DNA from: Viola odorata
Taxonomy: Eukaryota > Streptophyta > Magnoliopsida > Malpighiales > Violaceae
NCBI GenBank assembly: GCA_963691705.1
Contig: OY829540.1
Span: 7,144,001 to 7,208,000 of the forward strand
DNA: 64,000 bases
Reading direction: 5' to 3'
Below, piece after piece: positions 1-16,300 of the stretch. Positions within the stretch are counted from its first letter, which is position 1, and each line of letters starts with the position of its first letter. The notes below the pieces were generated by a model, which was not told the origin of the DNA, ran no database searches, and saw only the letters and a program-made list of their open reading frames with translations. The translations under genes were made by a program, and so were the position numbers.

Positions 1-2245
1 GCCCATATTCATAGTGTGAAGACTGTGGTGAGTCAATTGAAACTGCTAAACTGCTATTCGAGCAAGTTCTTGAGCATTTCAATAGTTTCTTTTCCCTTTC
101 CTTTGTGTTTCCATGATCCAAAGTTGGCCTTAAGATACTGATATTAGAATGCATGCCCAGTAGGCATTCTTTTTAATGAACACATGAAATTGAGACCATT
201 GTGGGATAAAGAACACATGAAATTTATGCCCAGGTGATTGGTAACATGTAGTAGTGGTGCATGCTAGGTGCTAGAATTTGGTGGCCAAGTTGTTCTGCTG
301 ACTTATGTGCTGATAGTCAATCAGTTTCATTTATTTTATTGATTTTCCAGCATGTTGCAATTGAACTGGTGGTTGTATGTGAAGATGTTCCTGGATCACG
401 GTGTGAAAGTGTCTTCCTGGCAAATGAAAGCAATCCCTTACCTTTTTCTGCCCCAAATGTTGAACGCCTGAAGTCAGGCCTTGAAGATTATGTTGTAAGA
501 CATGAAAATAATGTGCACCAAAAGTGTGATTCATGCTTCCCAACCTTGTAAGTGAGCTCATATCCATGGTTAACTTTGGCATTCATTCTGTGTTATCCCC
601 CTCTGATTTCAACCCCCTCCAGTTCTGGTTAAAAAATTATGTGCACATTATTTGTGGGCAGTGAAGTATGGAACTCACAGCATTAATTCATACGGAGGTG
701 TTGTTGTTTTTGTAGTGTTGACATGTACTTTGTCTTTCTTTGTGACATCTTTCTAGTCCTGCTCTTTAGACACTCATACGGAGTATTTGATACCTTTTCT
801 CTTGCTAGGGCACATCTTAAGGTTGGAAGTGGAACAGTGTGTAGCAAAGAGAGCAAGAGGAATTCTGGGCAGATTTTGGAGGTAGTGGTTATAATAAGTG
901 AGTTAGAGTCAACTTCTCCTTGTTCCAGGACATGCTGTTCGAAGACAGAGGTTTGTACTTTTCCTGTTACTTCTAGTTTTCAAGTGTATCAACAAATTTT
1001 CGAGGTACTTGGTATGATTTTTTTATTTTATTTGTTACTCAAACAATTTTGGTTGTCAACACCATATGTGAAAATTGATATAACATCTGTTTAGGCCATA
1101 TATCAACTGTACATTGCTTCTTTTCTTTCCTTTATGGTCCAATATGGATGCCGACAGTTGGAGTTCCTCCATTAGTATTCAGGAAAGAGGGTGTAATAGT
1201 CGAAGTAAAGGAACTGAGTAGTAGATACACTTTTAATCTTCCTTCCCTAAATTATTCCATTTATTTGGCTCGTTCATAAAAAAACAGTCATATATTCTCT
1301 GAAATCATAATTTTCCCTCCATTTTTTCCACATTTGAGTTTGGTGGCGTGATACTAATCCATGTCCAGGTATTGTTTTTCAAAGATTTCGAACCTTGTTT
1401 GGTTTCTCAACAAACGATGAATGCATTGACCAACATTAACTGGAGAAGTTATGGACTGACTTTGAAGAAAGTTGTGAGTCAGGGGGAACACGTTCTGGAC
1501 TGGGAAAACTTGCCGCCTCATACATGTATAAACATGGTGCTCCACTGTTACCATAAGCAGTATCCTACAATTATTTGCTCCATTTCCCTTTTTTAACCTT
1601 TACTCTTAAGATTTTTCTTTTCTATGGTTCTCTCTCATTATTATGTGCTGTATGTCACTTCCTTTGACTTGCTGTCAAATTCCGTCAGTGAGGGGTAAGA
1701 CTCAACCTGATCGGTGCCTTATAAAACGAGCAACTGAACTGGCATTTAATAATTTGAAGGAGACGTACCCAGGAGCCCTTCTAGGTGAACATGCAAGCAA
1801 GGTGAACTAACTTTCTATTATCTTAACCCTATTGTGAAGTTCGTCAGCTGAGTTAACTTCTAGTAACCACAGCTTCCTGTCCGGCTGCTTTTGGTACAAT
1901 GTCTTAGCACTTGACATCCAGTGCATAATTTGCTTTGATCCTCAGCTTCGCATCTATGCCCCTGACCTTGCAAGGTCCATTGCTGGCCTCATTTTGTCAT
2001 CTGACGATCAAGAATTCCAAGGACAATGCATTTCCTTTCTTGGTCTGCAGTCTGGTGAAATTGAAGCAGAAACTGTTGAAGGTTGTATCAAGGAGAAGAT
2101 CATTTCAGTTATAGAAACGAACGACAGGAAGTGTCGTGGAAGCAAAGAGGTAGCACCGTTTCTCTTTGAAGAACATTTCCTGGACACGAACTTTGAGGAC
2201 AACTCATATGAAGAAGGTGAGGATGCATTTAATTTCTTGGATTAA
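1..2245 (+). CDS. Probable meiotic DNA topoisomerase VI subunit B-like protein, 3' part
   Basis: Partial gene; the 5' part lies left of the window. Exons that join in frame are 1-27, 351-547, 809-950, 1369-1559, 1693-1801 and 1946-2245 (stop TAA), with GT..AG introns. The protein shows HVAIELVVVCEDVPGSRCES, then ISELESTSPCSRTCCSKTEV, then INWRSYGLTL and WENLPPHTCINMVLHCYHKQ, ending in an acidic tail EEGEDAFNFLD. From memory these blocks resemble the C-terminal half of plant MTOPVIB, the partner of SPO11-1/SPO11-2 in making meiotic double-strand breaks. The coding structure is well supported; the family name is a recollection without an alignment. The GHKL ATPase part would be upstream, so it cannot be checked here. 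Confidence 0.55.
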
Positions 2246-2920
2246 TAAGTGCGTCCTCTCTGCGACAAGCATTTTGATAAATGCGGTCATAGCTGAAAAT
2301 ATTTACTCGCACCAAATTGCTCATGGAGAATTTCTTAGATCACTTTTCTTGGTGATATACTCTCCTACGGAAATTAACCCTTTTGTCAACAGGGAGAGGG
2401 AACTTTCACCTTATATGTCGTTATCATTTGTCATCAGACGCAAGCAACTCCTTTTGATTATTCTAAAGAAAGAGAAATCGGTCAAAAAAATCGATCAATT
2501 AATATATTAAGGAATTGATCGCCCCCATGCACATCACATTAAAGAGGAGCTGACAGATTATTCAGACTATATATATGGGTGTATTTTACTCTCTTTTTTA
2601 ATAATAAATTATCAGATTCCTCTTTAAGCTCGAATAAAGTGGGTCCTTGTAGCTTTCTACCACAGAGCAACCATCCAATTATGGATGGTCCATTCCCTTG
2701 TTGGATGGTTCAGCGCCCATGTCGACAAAATTGAAAGTAGAGCTCAGGTAAGTATGCATCATCTCTGATACACTTTGCTATAAGAATTTCCATTACATAA
2801 TTATAGAATTGTGAATTTAATACAGATTTTTCGATGGATCATCCTTATTGCAAGTTTGCATCAATTGAAAATCAGGATCCTGACTTGGATTTAGTAATAG
2901 GTAGGAAGTATATTGATATA
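2246..2920. other. Intergenic, no gene seen
   Basis: AT-rich spacer after the stop of the topoisomerase VI B-like gene, including its presumed 3' UTR. Short open frames here have no recognisable family and no splice partners. I see no RNA gene. Confidence 0.6.
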
Positions 2921-3155
2921 CTCTCTCCGAGGTTAATTATATGTCAGTTTGACTTTTTGGCACGCATATTAAAGAGGCCAGATGATTTACTATTTCACCC
3001 AAAAAATTTCGTACTTTTTTTTGAACATATATTGTACGTTAATAACGTACGTTCGAAAAAAAGTACAAAATTTTTTGGGGTCAAATAGTAAGTTATTCGA
3101 CCTCTTTAATATACGTGCCAAAAAGTCAAACGATATATAATTAACCCGGAGGGAG
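2921..3155. mobile_element. Stowaway-like MITE, copy 1
   Basis: A 235-bp near-palindromic element. The left end CTCTCTCCGAGGTTAATTAT pairs with the right end ATAATTAACCCGGAGGGAG, and both sides are flanked by TA. Subterminal blocks GGCACGCATATTAA and TTAATATACGTGCC are inverted copies. Related copies lie at 5392-5621 and 18658-18851. TA duplication plus CTCCCTCC-type ends fits Stowaway (Tc1/mariner-derived) MITEs. It lies downstream of both convergent flanking genes. Confidence 0.8.
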
Positions 3156-3365
3156 TATATATTAGGCCTCAGAAGGCATTAGGATTTGGAAAAGGTAAAA
3201 AAAAAAAGTGGGAGGGGTTTGGACATTTTTTCATAAAACAATCACTAATAAATAAGGTTCAAGCTGCAGTGGGTGCAGGGTAAAATGACATGGTCGTCGG
3301 TTCATGCATGGTAGAAATTGCCCTTGAGAATGTTTCTTCTTCCGAAATTGAGTTTCCTGCAGCCT

Positions 3366-4733
3366 TCAATCAAGCGACTTGTCGTTATGTATATCCCACC
3401 ATTTTGCCACCAACATCTTTATGTCCTCTCTATCCATATTAGCTTCCTTTCCCGTGTACCTCCATGGTTTTGAACCCTAAATTATATAATAAGTGCACAG
3501 CAACAGAAAACCATGAGAATAAGATTATTGTTTTTGTGAGGAACCCTAATTGTTCCTTTCAAATTTGATTAGCCAACTTAAATACTAAAAGTAATAATAA
3601 GAATGTGAATACTTACAGCTGCACAGTAGTGTACCACCTTAACCTTGTCAACCTCCACGTTCTCAGGATGACGCCACAACATGGCTAGAACCAAGTTGTA
3701 CATCAAAGGAATGGGCTTGTATATCTTTTGGAAAAACGTGTTCAAAAAATCCTGCCATGTGCAGATAACAGAAAAATACTCAGAACCAAGTGAATAAAAA
3801 ACTATTTTATTTTTTCCCCACATGATTGCTTGTTCTGTGGCCTAGATTAGATATATAGCTAGATTAGTAAATTAGCCAGTGGAAATCCTAATTATGAGGT
3901 AATTAAGTCTATATTCTCTGCTTGATCAATTACTTACTTGCTCTGCAAAAGGTGTTGGAGGCGTGTTCTTGACGGACTCAAGGAGGTTCTCATAAGTCAA
4001 GCGGCTAGGCTCGCAAACGAACATTCCTGCATTGAAATACAAGGGAGGAGGAGGAGACTCTATCTCACCAGGCCATTTCACTCTGTCAGGGCACTGCTGA
4101 CAGTAACCGACAGAGTATTGCAGCGAATGGCTCCAGGTTTTCTCGCAGAAGCAGTCCATCACCGCGTAGAAGTAGCCTTCAGGTGCGTCAAATAGATGGT
4201 CTATATTGTCAAACACTTGGATATCCGCATCCAAATACATCATCTTATCATACTCCACAAACTAAAACCAAAAATAAATTAAGATCAGTTATATACAACT
4301 AATTTGTGTAGAATATTGATTTATGCTTCAAAGGGTCCGCCAGGAAAATTCAGGATCGGTGAAAATGCATGTTTTAGTGTTGTTTTATGTGATATACTTA
4401 GTTACTTACATTCCAAATGCGGAGCTTCGAGTAGTTGATGACATAGTAAGCCATGGCGAACTGGACTTGATTCTCAGGAGGGTGCAGAGGTTTGATCTCG
4501 CGAATGATGCAGCCTTGAGACCTCAAGATCTCTCGGTGCCCCTCAGGCACGTCCGGTAACATCGCAACAACAAGAGGGTAAGCACTCTTCACCTTGCGCA
4601 AACCTTTCGCCAATCCGACCACCCCTTTAATGTAATCCCCATTTCCAGCTAAAAATGTTATGTAGGCCCTTTTGACTACGGGAACCTTGTTGTCTGAGGA
4701 AAACACACCATCTGCTGGTACTCCTGGAGCCAT
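3366..4733 (-). CDS. GolS: Galactinol synthase, C-terminus cut short by a frameshift
   Basis: Transfers galactose from UDP-galactose to myo-inositol, the first step of raffinose-family oligosaccharide synthesis; a cytosolic GT8 enzyme often induced by stress. Four exons: 4733-4410, 4261-3938, 3751-3617 and 3476-3366, the usual GolS structure, giving 297 residues. Visible GT8 features are AYITFLAGNGDY near the N-terminus, the metal-binding DxD in LDADIQVFDNIDHLFD, FNAGMFV, and KPWRYTGKEANMDRED near the end. The frame stops at NDKSLD. Family members run to roughly 320-345 residues and end in APSAA. Reading one frame over, about 36 more codons run to 3259 and end PAPTAA, so one base seems to be missing near 3369. 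The enzyme core is complete; the tail is lost if the reading is right. Confidence 0.93.
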
Positions 4734-4880
4734 AATTATAAGAGGACTAAACTAGCTAGGTACTTGTTTATTTTTTCTATGGGATTTTTGGAAAGCAAAG
4801 CAGCACCGCTACGGATGCAACTCTACTAGTTAGTTTACCTCTTTGCGCTGTGTTCTTTCAATGGTGTCCATTTTGGTGCC

Positions 4881-4887
4881 TTAAATA
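4881..4887 (-). promoter_or_regulatory. Possible TATA box of galactinol synthase
   Basis: On the - strand the sequence reads CTATTTAAGG, about 150 bp upstream of the galactinol synthase ATG. Spacing and sequence fit a plant TATA box. No transcript evidence is available. Confidence 0.45.
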
Positions 4888-5391
4888 GACCTGAAATGTG
4901 GTGTGAATTCTTGCTAAATGGATTCCAAATCAAATGCAATTAATTTTGTTTCATCAAGTCTTTGGACTTTGGGTTGCATGGTATATATTTTTCCTCCATT
5001 AACAGGAAATTGTGCCTTTTTCCAAAATAAAATGAATGAACACCGTTGTCCTATGTATGTGCTCAACTCAAATTCCCAATCAAGATTGACGGTTGAGATT
5101 GAGTCAGGTTGAAGCTATTTTCTCTCGTTACTTGATGTAATGAAAATAATCTTTTATTTTAGCACATATAAGAATGCAATTATGTCAATATCATGCTTTC
5201 CCTGGTAATAATATTCCCAACCTTTAAACAGAACCTCAAAAATTTATTGCATCTTGCATGCAATCTTGAAGATCCAATTTTCACCGCTAAGACCCAAAGT
5301 ATATCATCCTGCATTTTGTGTTTGTTTTTTGTGGTGTGGACACAGGCCAGGCCATGCACAAATATCACCTCCACCGCTCCTGTACAAAATA
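4888..5391. other. Galactinol synthase upstream region
   Basis: Non-coding, AT-rich; upstream of galactinol synthase on the - strand. No convincing ORF or known regulatory element beyond the possible TATA box. Confidence 0.5.
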
Positions 5392-5621
5392 CTCCCTTCC
5401 CTCTTAATTTTATTAACTCTATTTTGGGCACGCATATTAAGAAAATTTGATGATTTACTATTTGAGACAATTTTGCCTCTTATTTTTTCTCGAACGTACG
5501 TTAAAAATTAACGTACATTCGAAGAAAAAAAAACGGATTTTTTTTAGGCCAAATAAATCATCTGACTTTTTTAATATGCGTGCCCACACAGTAAATGACA
5601 GTTAATTGTACTGGGATGGAG
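5392..5621. mobile_element. Stowaway-like MITE, copy 2
   Basis: A 230-bp inverted-repeat element flanked by TA, with ends CTCCCTTCC and GGGATGGAG. It shares GGGCACGCATATTAA and TTAATATGCGTGCCC with copies 1 and 3, and has a central near-palindrome around CGAACGTACGTT. It sits in the promoter-side spacer of galactinol synthase, about 660 bp upstream of its ATG. Confidence 0.8.
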
Positions 5622-6026
5622 TAGTAAATATCCTCTCCGACTAGGTCTACCCCTCATTGACTTATCACTATTCACCTTGAGCAAAGATTCCATCATTACA
5701 ACGCAAAATCCCAACCCATCAAATCAGCGCAATTGCATGGACAAGAAAATATAACAGATATAGAGGGAAAGATGGAAATCAAAATGAGTTTCAATTACAA
5801 CTACAGACATTGATTCAGGATCCGGATCAATGGTCGACCGTATATCCATCCAGCCAAAATTCTATTACAAGATAACCATAAAAAAGGTCCTAAGAGAAAA
5901 GGATCCCAGAAAAGGGGAAGAAAAAACATTTAACACAATCCAATCAGTCTCAAAAATAAAAAGAAACACTAGATAATATTCACCCTGCATCCAGAATTGC
6001 CAATCCACAAAATCTCCTCAATCGTT

Positions 6027-8333
<2,307 letters not shown>

Positions 8334-8772
8334 CTATCCTTCTCTGTCGATCCCTGCACATTACAGAAATTTAAAAACAAAATTCAAATAACGTCCGACA
8401 AAACACGCGATCAACACTACTATGAGGCCACGTCAGCAGATCGTATGGATCTGGCGGCAATCACTATAATACTAAAAGCCACACCTCAAGATCAACTCGT
8501 GAGGTGAGAAATCACTCAAATTAGCACCTCCTAATTGCATTTCAGGAGTTGAGTTCAGATCTAAACGAATAAGGCGAGTGATCACGAAGATCCGATGAGA
8601 ACGAGAACAAATTCATCCGGAATTCAATTCCGAAAAACTCCAGTTAGAATCCAACGTGTAAAACTTCACAATTTCATTGGACCAAAGAGATTTAATGATA
8701 AACTAACTACTACATTTCGATTTGGTTTCACGAAATCGAGAGAGATTAGATGATTGTGTATGGTACTTTACC

Positions 8773-10304
8773 TTTCTGGAGAATTCCGCAGAGGGATCTG
8801 CTTGTTGGTGAGAGAGAGCAAACTGACGCGAACAAGAGATCAAGCGAGGGAAGACAGAGAGAGAAAGAGAGATGGAAGCTTGGGAGCAACGCGAATTATG
8901 GGGAGAGCAATGGGAAGGAGGAGAGATTATAAGGGGGAAAAAAGGAACAAGGAGTTGACAGGGAGAGGACGGAAATGGCCCTTGGATTTGGTGTGACTGC
9001 TAGATGGGGAACTTACGTTAAAAATCCAATCAGAAGATGCCACGTGCAAGGAGTAAAAGGAGATGCGGTGCCGTTTTTCGCACCATAGGTAAATCGACAC
9101 AAATCACATTGGGGAACTGAAAAACGTAAATCTTTATACTGCTTTTAAGAAATAATAATTATTTTAATTTTATATGGTTTACATTAAAAAAAATCATTTA
9201 ATGAATTAAGATTTTTCCAGTTTTCCCATGGAGCTAAAGAAACAAAATAACACAGTTTATTTGAAAATATTTAATGAAAAGCCTGAAGGGCTGGTGAGAC
9301 ACCAGGTACAAACTTACAAGCCAAGAAATTGAAATTTACAAATTCCAATTCCGTGTGAATATTTTAATCTAACAACAATTTCCTGTATGCTATAGTTTGA
9401 TAATTAATATACAGCTATGGACAACTTGGTTCCCTCCACCCTCCAGCTGAAGCATATTTGGAATTGGATGCTCATTTCCAATGTGGAATCTGGAATGAAA
9501 GAAAATAGAGAGCAAAGTTATCAGAAACGCCTTAGAAAACAGACGAAACTGACTTTTCGGGTTTCCTAATTCTGAGCAACTATGGAACCATCAAAATCAA
9601 GCAAGCCGACCATCCGTTGTCTAGAACATCAAAAATCACCAATTACATAATTAACAATAAGTTCAGTCAACAAATAAAAGGTGTTTTGATTGACAGAATA
9701 AGTCAGACCGTAGACCACTTCAAAAGAAGAAACCTTAATGTAGAGTACATACATACACAAGGATATCAAGGGAGGTCAGTGGATTATTTCAGCAAGTGAG
9801 TTGATTTTAAGCCAGATACTGCACTAACAAACTCGACAGGTGTGTATCGTTTGATGACTACATTATAAATTACTACACATGTATACCGAGCAATTAGACC
9901 AAGAAAAATACATTACCTTGATGTTTCAGGTCATTAGCTGATCCAAATCCTCTACCATTCTTCTCTATGTATATTACATAAATTATCTGTGGATGGATAC
10001 TGTTGAAGAGAGTCGTCAAGCATGGCCGGCCAATTTTAACAGTGTCGCGGAGCGCAAATGTGAAAAACCATTATGCTGAGAAAGATCTGCTACCAGATCA
10101 TACAATTTAACTCCATCCTAATATATATGTTGTTCCTGGAACAGAATCATGTTAGTGTTCATCTACATTGATTAAGCTCTTGGGAAACAAGCAAAAACCA
10201 TGAAGGAAGAAACAGGAGAAGCGGGAGTATGGAGAGGAAAAGTACAAACCAAAAAACCTACCTGGTTATGTACAACCACATGATAACCATTTTTAACCCT
10301 AGTA
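8773..10304. other. ARF1 5' leader and promoter side, then VPS34 3' side
   Basis: 8,773 to about 8,930 fits the first non-coding exon of the ARF1 gene, rich in GA repeats (CT-rich in the mRNA). From about 9,000 to 10,304 lies AT-rich sequence without a recognisable gene; its right part is presumably the VPS34 3' UTR. Short frames have no recognisable content. Confidence 0.5.
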
Positions 10305-13300
10305 TCAACGCCAGTATTGAGCCCAACGATGAATGGTCTCGACCATTTGAGGGAACAATGCGCTAACACTTTCATTAATAAGATCCTGGAAAAAGTGTAT
10401 GCAAGCTTCATCATCCATGTCCAAGCGAAACTTCTCTTGGAGCTGTAAACATCAATTGATATTAGAGGCAGCAGTAATCATAAGGAAAAACCACCTAGAT
10501 TACAACACAAAATTACCTTAAGAATGCCTTTTTCAGGATCTGATGCTATGTCTGGAATGTTGGAACCCGCCATAAGATGGAAAAGATTCAAAATTAAGTT
10601 ACTAGATTTTCGAAGGATGTTGTATGCTTCACAGCAATAGGATTTGAACCTCGTATAGTAAGGGCTGCAAGGGGAAAACAGCAATATTGCTTAGTTCTAC
10701 CATGACCATCACACATTAAGATCAGCCCTGCCATAGTCATAGTCATCTCATCTGGCAACCTAGGCTAGGTGCACATAAACCAGAAGGAGAAAATAACATT
10801 TAAAGGAAAAAAGATAGCATTACCTTTCGGCTCCACCCATCGCTTCAACCATTTCTTTGCAGAGTTTCATTGGGGGTGGAAAGGGCTTAGGATCGCGGCC
10901 AAGAATAAATCCAAAATCAACATGGAATAGGCGCCCATCATCTGTAAGGAGAAGGTTATCTAGATGCCTGCAGATCAGGAGGGGTTGACATACTCAGATA
11001 TAGTGTACTGCAATGTGATCCATTGCGAATTTGTGTACAGCTAGAAAGGAAATTCCATTTGTATTCATGAACTGGATAAAGTGAGCTACTTCAAGGCGTG
11101 GGAACATAATAAATTATCATTAGAAAATCTTGATTGTTTAGATTTATTTACAGCTCGTGGATGTGAAAAAGTGCTCTGTTCCCGCTCAAAATGCGCAGGA
11201 CAATTATGACAGATTTAATATCAAGAATCTGTAGCACTCTACATTACTATAACTAAGTGAAAAAACTTCTCAACCCTATCCTCTCACAGCTTTACTATGA
11301 AAGGTAAATGTAGATTTTTTGGCAAGGAAAGTATCTGAATATCTGAGTGGATGACTAAAGAATTACCTGTCTCCAATGCCTAATATATATGTGATTACAG
11401 AGTAACCAGCACAACTTTTTATAAATGTTTCAAGGCAGGTAGCTGTAATCCCAAACGGTCCATGGTCATCAGGATGAAACTTCTGCAAATAGCTTGTAAT
11501 GCTACGATATTCTGAGAGAATCTGCAAGAAGAAGCCGTGCATGTCAGTTCCTCACTGTCAAGTTAAATGCATTAATATTGAGAGAACAAGAAAAGCGTCA
11601 GGATGCCTAAATGACATAACTCTACTTTTAACAACTAATCCATGGCTGGAACAAGAAAAGAAGGCTTAAAGATATACACTCAGATTGAAGGCAAGGAACC
11701 TAAAGTCAATCGATCTGTTTCTATACCGTATTTGGATATCATTAAGAGATACTTTCTTTTAGTTTTCCTCATATCCTAAGAACCAAGGAGAGGATTATGA
11801 CCTTCAACATAATCCACAAAGAATTCACAGCCATTGTCTTAAAAAGATTGAGGCAACACACTTTAGTCACTGGCATGGCCATGTAACTGAGGCAAACATT
11901 TGAAAAAATAAGTTCAAATGATGCACCAAATTTGATTTTTTCAGAGAGCGTTAACTTTTCTCTGCATTTCCAACCTAGCTTTTAAAGAAGATCCGGAATA
12001 TAATGTTGCTTTTCGTCTTTCCTATCCAAGATATTTCAAAATTTCAAAGATGGCCTGTTGGCCAAGGCAATAGACTCACTAGTGGGCGTGTGTGGCCCAA
12101 AACCTCTAAGGGCATCACAGACCTGTTATTGCCCCAAACTTCCTTGGCCTAGAAGGCCATTTTCCAAAGCTGGAAAATATTTTGCTGAAGATTTATAAAA
12201 GTTAAACCTTGAGCATTCACAAAGGATAAAAATACACTACAATAGTAGCAAGAACTTTCTCCAATCAAGTAAGTATCAATATGGGATAAAATACCTGGGC
12301 TAAAGAACGTGATGGTATGAATTCAATCATGCCTTCATCTTGTCCCGTAGCGAGCACCCTATATGGAGTTAGGTGCAGATCAAGATTTTCCAACTTAAGC
12401 AGCCGATCCATCAGAGACACCATTTGGACAACCTATAGGACCACGTATCAGTAAAGCACAAGTGATATTGTTAAAGCTATTCCACTACTGCCATCTCCCT
12501 TCACAAGCTCATGCATGCATCCATGTTTTTGTGTTTTTGTATCTGAAAGTGGGCTCACAATACAAAGATTAAGCAAATGGTGAATTACAAGTCAGTCCTT
12601 AAACTACTGGGATGATCTCAAGCTCCTCTCCCCCTAAAGTTAACAACTTAATTAGAAAACAAAATATTTAAGCACCAAATTTGACAACCCCTTGCGATTT
12701 GGGGACAGAATTGTAGTTTTACGTAAACAATGTTTAGATGTCTAGTTAAGATTATTAGCAAGTTTAAGAGATTACCAATTGGTCTTGCCGAATATCATCA
12801 CCCTTCTTAAATATGACCTTGCAAGTTCCACCACATTGTGTTCGAAAAGTCAGACGAAGAGGATGCAGGGCACTTTTGAATATTGATGACTCTGCTGGCA
12901 CAATCCCGGTAATGAGGACACCAGGAACCAGTGGTGATCGTATTGGCTGAAGATCATTGAATACATATGAGACAAGCCACGAAATATTTGCAGGAGTCAA
13001 TGACTAATTTACTACTATAACAATGTGAAGCAGGTCCCACTTTTATAAAATGACATGCTCGAAGGAAAAGTAACATCCAGTTGAACAGTACCTCTTCAAA
13101 GTAAGTAAGTTCACTAAGAAGACCAGAAAGAAGTTGTCTAAGCTTTTCAATTTTCCTCTGGGTATTGCCTCGCACATTTCTTACATCTCTCGTAATAGAA
13201 CATAACTGGGCTGTCAATTCTGTCTGACGCACCAAGCTCTGCCATAACATAGGACCATCTTCTCCATTTGACCTAGCAGGCAACTGTTTGAAGGTAAATA

Positions 13301-16300
13301 TATCAACAACAAAAAAAACTCTCAAATAGTTCACCATCTTGGAAAAAACTTGCATTCCAAGCAGCCACAAATCATATATTGGCAATTTAAGAATCAACTG
13401 AGAATTCCTCCTTTTTCCTCCATTAAAGAAATTCTACAATTGAATGGAAGATGGCGTTCAAAAATAATTTGTTTTACATTTATGGAATATGTATCCGTGT
13501 ATGTATATTCCACACTTTTTTCAAAAAAAATAGGATATTCAATATCAGGAAAATGATCCATGAGTTAAAAAGAGTCATAATTTTGCATTGTTTAAGTTAC
13601 ATAAAATTGAATATTGATCCTAATATAGTTAGATAAGCTGCACATGATAAAATCAAAATCAGCATATGAAACCAAATCATCTATGACAGGATTGGTAGCC
13701 TTTAGTGTCTAGGAAAATAGACCACTTAATGATGAGCAACTGTTTAAGAGCACAAACCTTCATCATGTTCTCTTCAAGAATCTCATACGTACAGTAAAAA
13801 CGTTTTGCATATGCAGGATCATAAAGTTCCACAGCAACATACCAACGAAGAAAGCTAGCCAGCTCAATGTTGTTCAGTGCTGTCAACAACCAAGAGTTGT
13901 ATCAAATGCAGCAAATAAGCTATGTGCAATTAGAGACACATCTGTACACATGCACATAGACAATAAGATGCGAGATGAACACATCTTGAAACATCAAAAA
14001 TAACTGGAGAACAGTACATACCTCGTTGAACAAGAAACTGAGTGAGGCGGGATTTATCAGAACGTTCAAACCGAAGAGCCTGAACCAGTTGAAGTAAATA
14101 ACACTGAAGCTCTTCATCATCAGCTCTTTCGAGAACGCTGACAGCATATGCACGAACCTTTTTAAGAAACAGAACAATCAAGCATACTCAGTCTAGAATA
14201 CTTGTATCAATGTCTAAAATTGTACATATATAAGTAATGAAAATATGTCCCAACAAGTAAATGTGACACCTCGAGTTACAAAGAATGAAGAGGTTCAATA
14301 TTTTCATTTATAGGATATTTGCACCACTAAAGCCTTTATGCATAACAATGATGGCTTCAGTTCATGGAAACAAGATGCTACAGACAACATACATCTTCAT
14401 GTTCAAAAACAGGTGACAGAAGCTCCAGTGCATCACAAACGTCAATCATTTCCCACCTACCCATCAAGTCTAATGCCTGCTTTGCTTCCTGCAGATGCAA
14501 AGCATAACAATGTTCAGAAATGAACAAATGAACTCAACGCATCCAGTTAAAACATAAAAGAGCATGCAGCCGCAAGTAATCTGAATAAGAAATAACGGAG
14601 ATGCTGACCACATGTTACTAAAATTAGAATAAGCTGATACAGTTAAGCAGGTGAGTATACAATACCAACCATACAATCAAAAGCTACTATAAAATCTTGA
14701 AACCCAACCCTCTACATGCTGTTTAAATTAATTGGCACATAAATAAAGGAATTCAGAAAAGAAAGAAGCAAAATAATGTTTAAATTAATTGGCACATAAA
14801 TAAAATAAAATCAATAAGAACTAATAAATAAATGCAGACCTGAACATCACTCCATTCGACACATCGTAGAAACTTTGTGAGAGTCCTCTTCTCAACCATC
14901 AATGAGCAACGAAATTTCCACAGGAGCTGTCTCTCATCTCCACTCAAAATCCTTGTCGGTGGGTATTTTAGGATTCTTTGTATTGACCTTTAAAATACGA
15001 AATAAGTAAAACTATTTTATCCAAATCATGAAATTTCAACAAATACTACATCTAACCATGATCTGAAAAGCATAAATGAGAACAGGTTTACACAACTTCA
15101 GTTAGTTTTGTCCAATTGAAAAGTGGCTAATGATCTCTAAATTTTGGGCACGGGCCCTTTTAATATGTAAATGAGATGCGCAATACATGTCAGCAGAGGA
15201 AATTGAACAGAAAGGGGAAGGAACCACAGGTTCTTATAACCACAGCTTAATTGTTTTGCTAGCATCTCCTATGAAAGGATTGTAAACTTACTTTCGTTCA
15301 TTAGAGCTTGGCTTCAGATCCCTGTCAATGATACCTCGTGTTAAACTTCTAGCCAGCTTTAGTTGCTTGTGCTCAGAAGGATTCATCTTCCCCACCTCTG
15401 GATCCCACACAATCACAAGTTCATTTGTTGATGCTATCGGTGATGGTAACAAGAAATTTGCTCCAGATTCCTACATGACTGACAAAATCGTTAACCACCT
15501 ATTTTGACTGCCTAATCAAATTAAAGCCAATTGCAATTATAGATCGCTAAATGACAACTATAATTTTCATGTCTGTAAAATACATCAGGAAAAGATTAGG
15601 CATCCCGTACATGTATATAATATATATAGGAACGGATTTCAACATCAGAATTAACAAAACACCTCTAATTACAACAGCGAGAATGACTTAATTCCACGGG
15701 GCCACTAAAGTTCCTAAGAACAGCAATTCATCCATTTACAGAGTAATTCTTATCAATACTATGTAAGACTCTATATACATCTATAGACCTTCTACATCAA
15801 CCACAATAATTGTAGCAGAGCTGTTGAATTCCCACATGGAACAGCAAAGACTTGGGAGAAACTACGCACTCATAGTATAATTAGCATCCTGCTAGAAGAC
15901 GATCAAGGGTTTTATTACATGATAAAAAGCTCAGATGGCTTATGGATACGTTCTAAGCTTAAATCTTCCCAGCTAGAACAAATAAATACGATATCATATA
16001 AACTAAGCTAGTGAATGTTTAATGTACAAAGGTGTTAAAATGCAGAAACATTTCAACAAGCAGATCAGATTAAAAGAAGAAAAAATAAGTTTTTGGCAAG
16101 ACCTGGAAAACAACTCGATGTTCGAAGCTGCTGAAATCAACTACCAAGTATAAGCAAGAACTTCCATTTTTACAGCTATCACGTTCCTTAATTTTGTCCA
16201 TAGCTTTGAAAGTGAGACGATCAAGCCAATCAACACACTGAATCTGCCCCCTCTCATATTTATTCACAAGCTTTTCCAAACGCTCCAACTCCCCGCGCTC

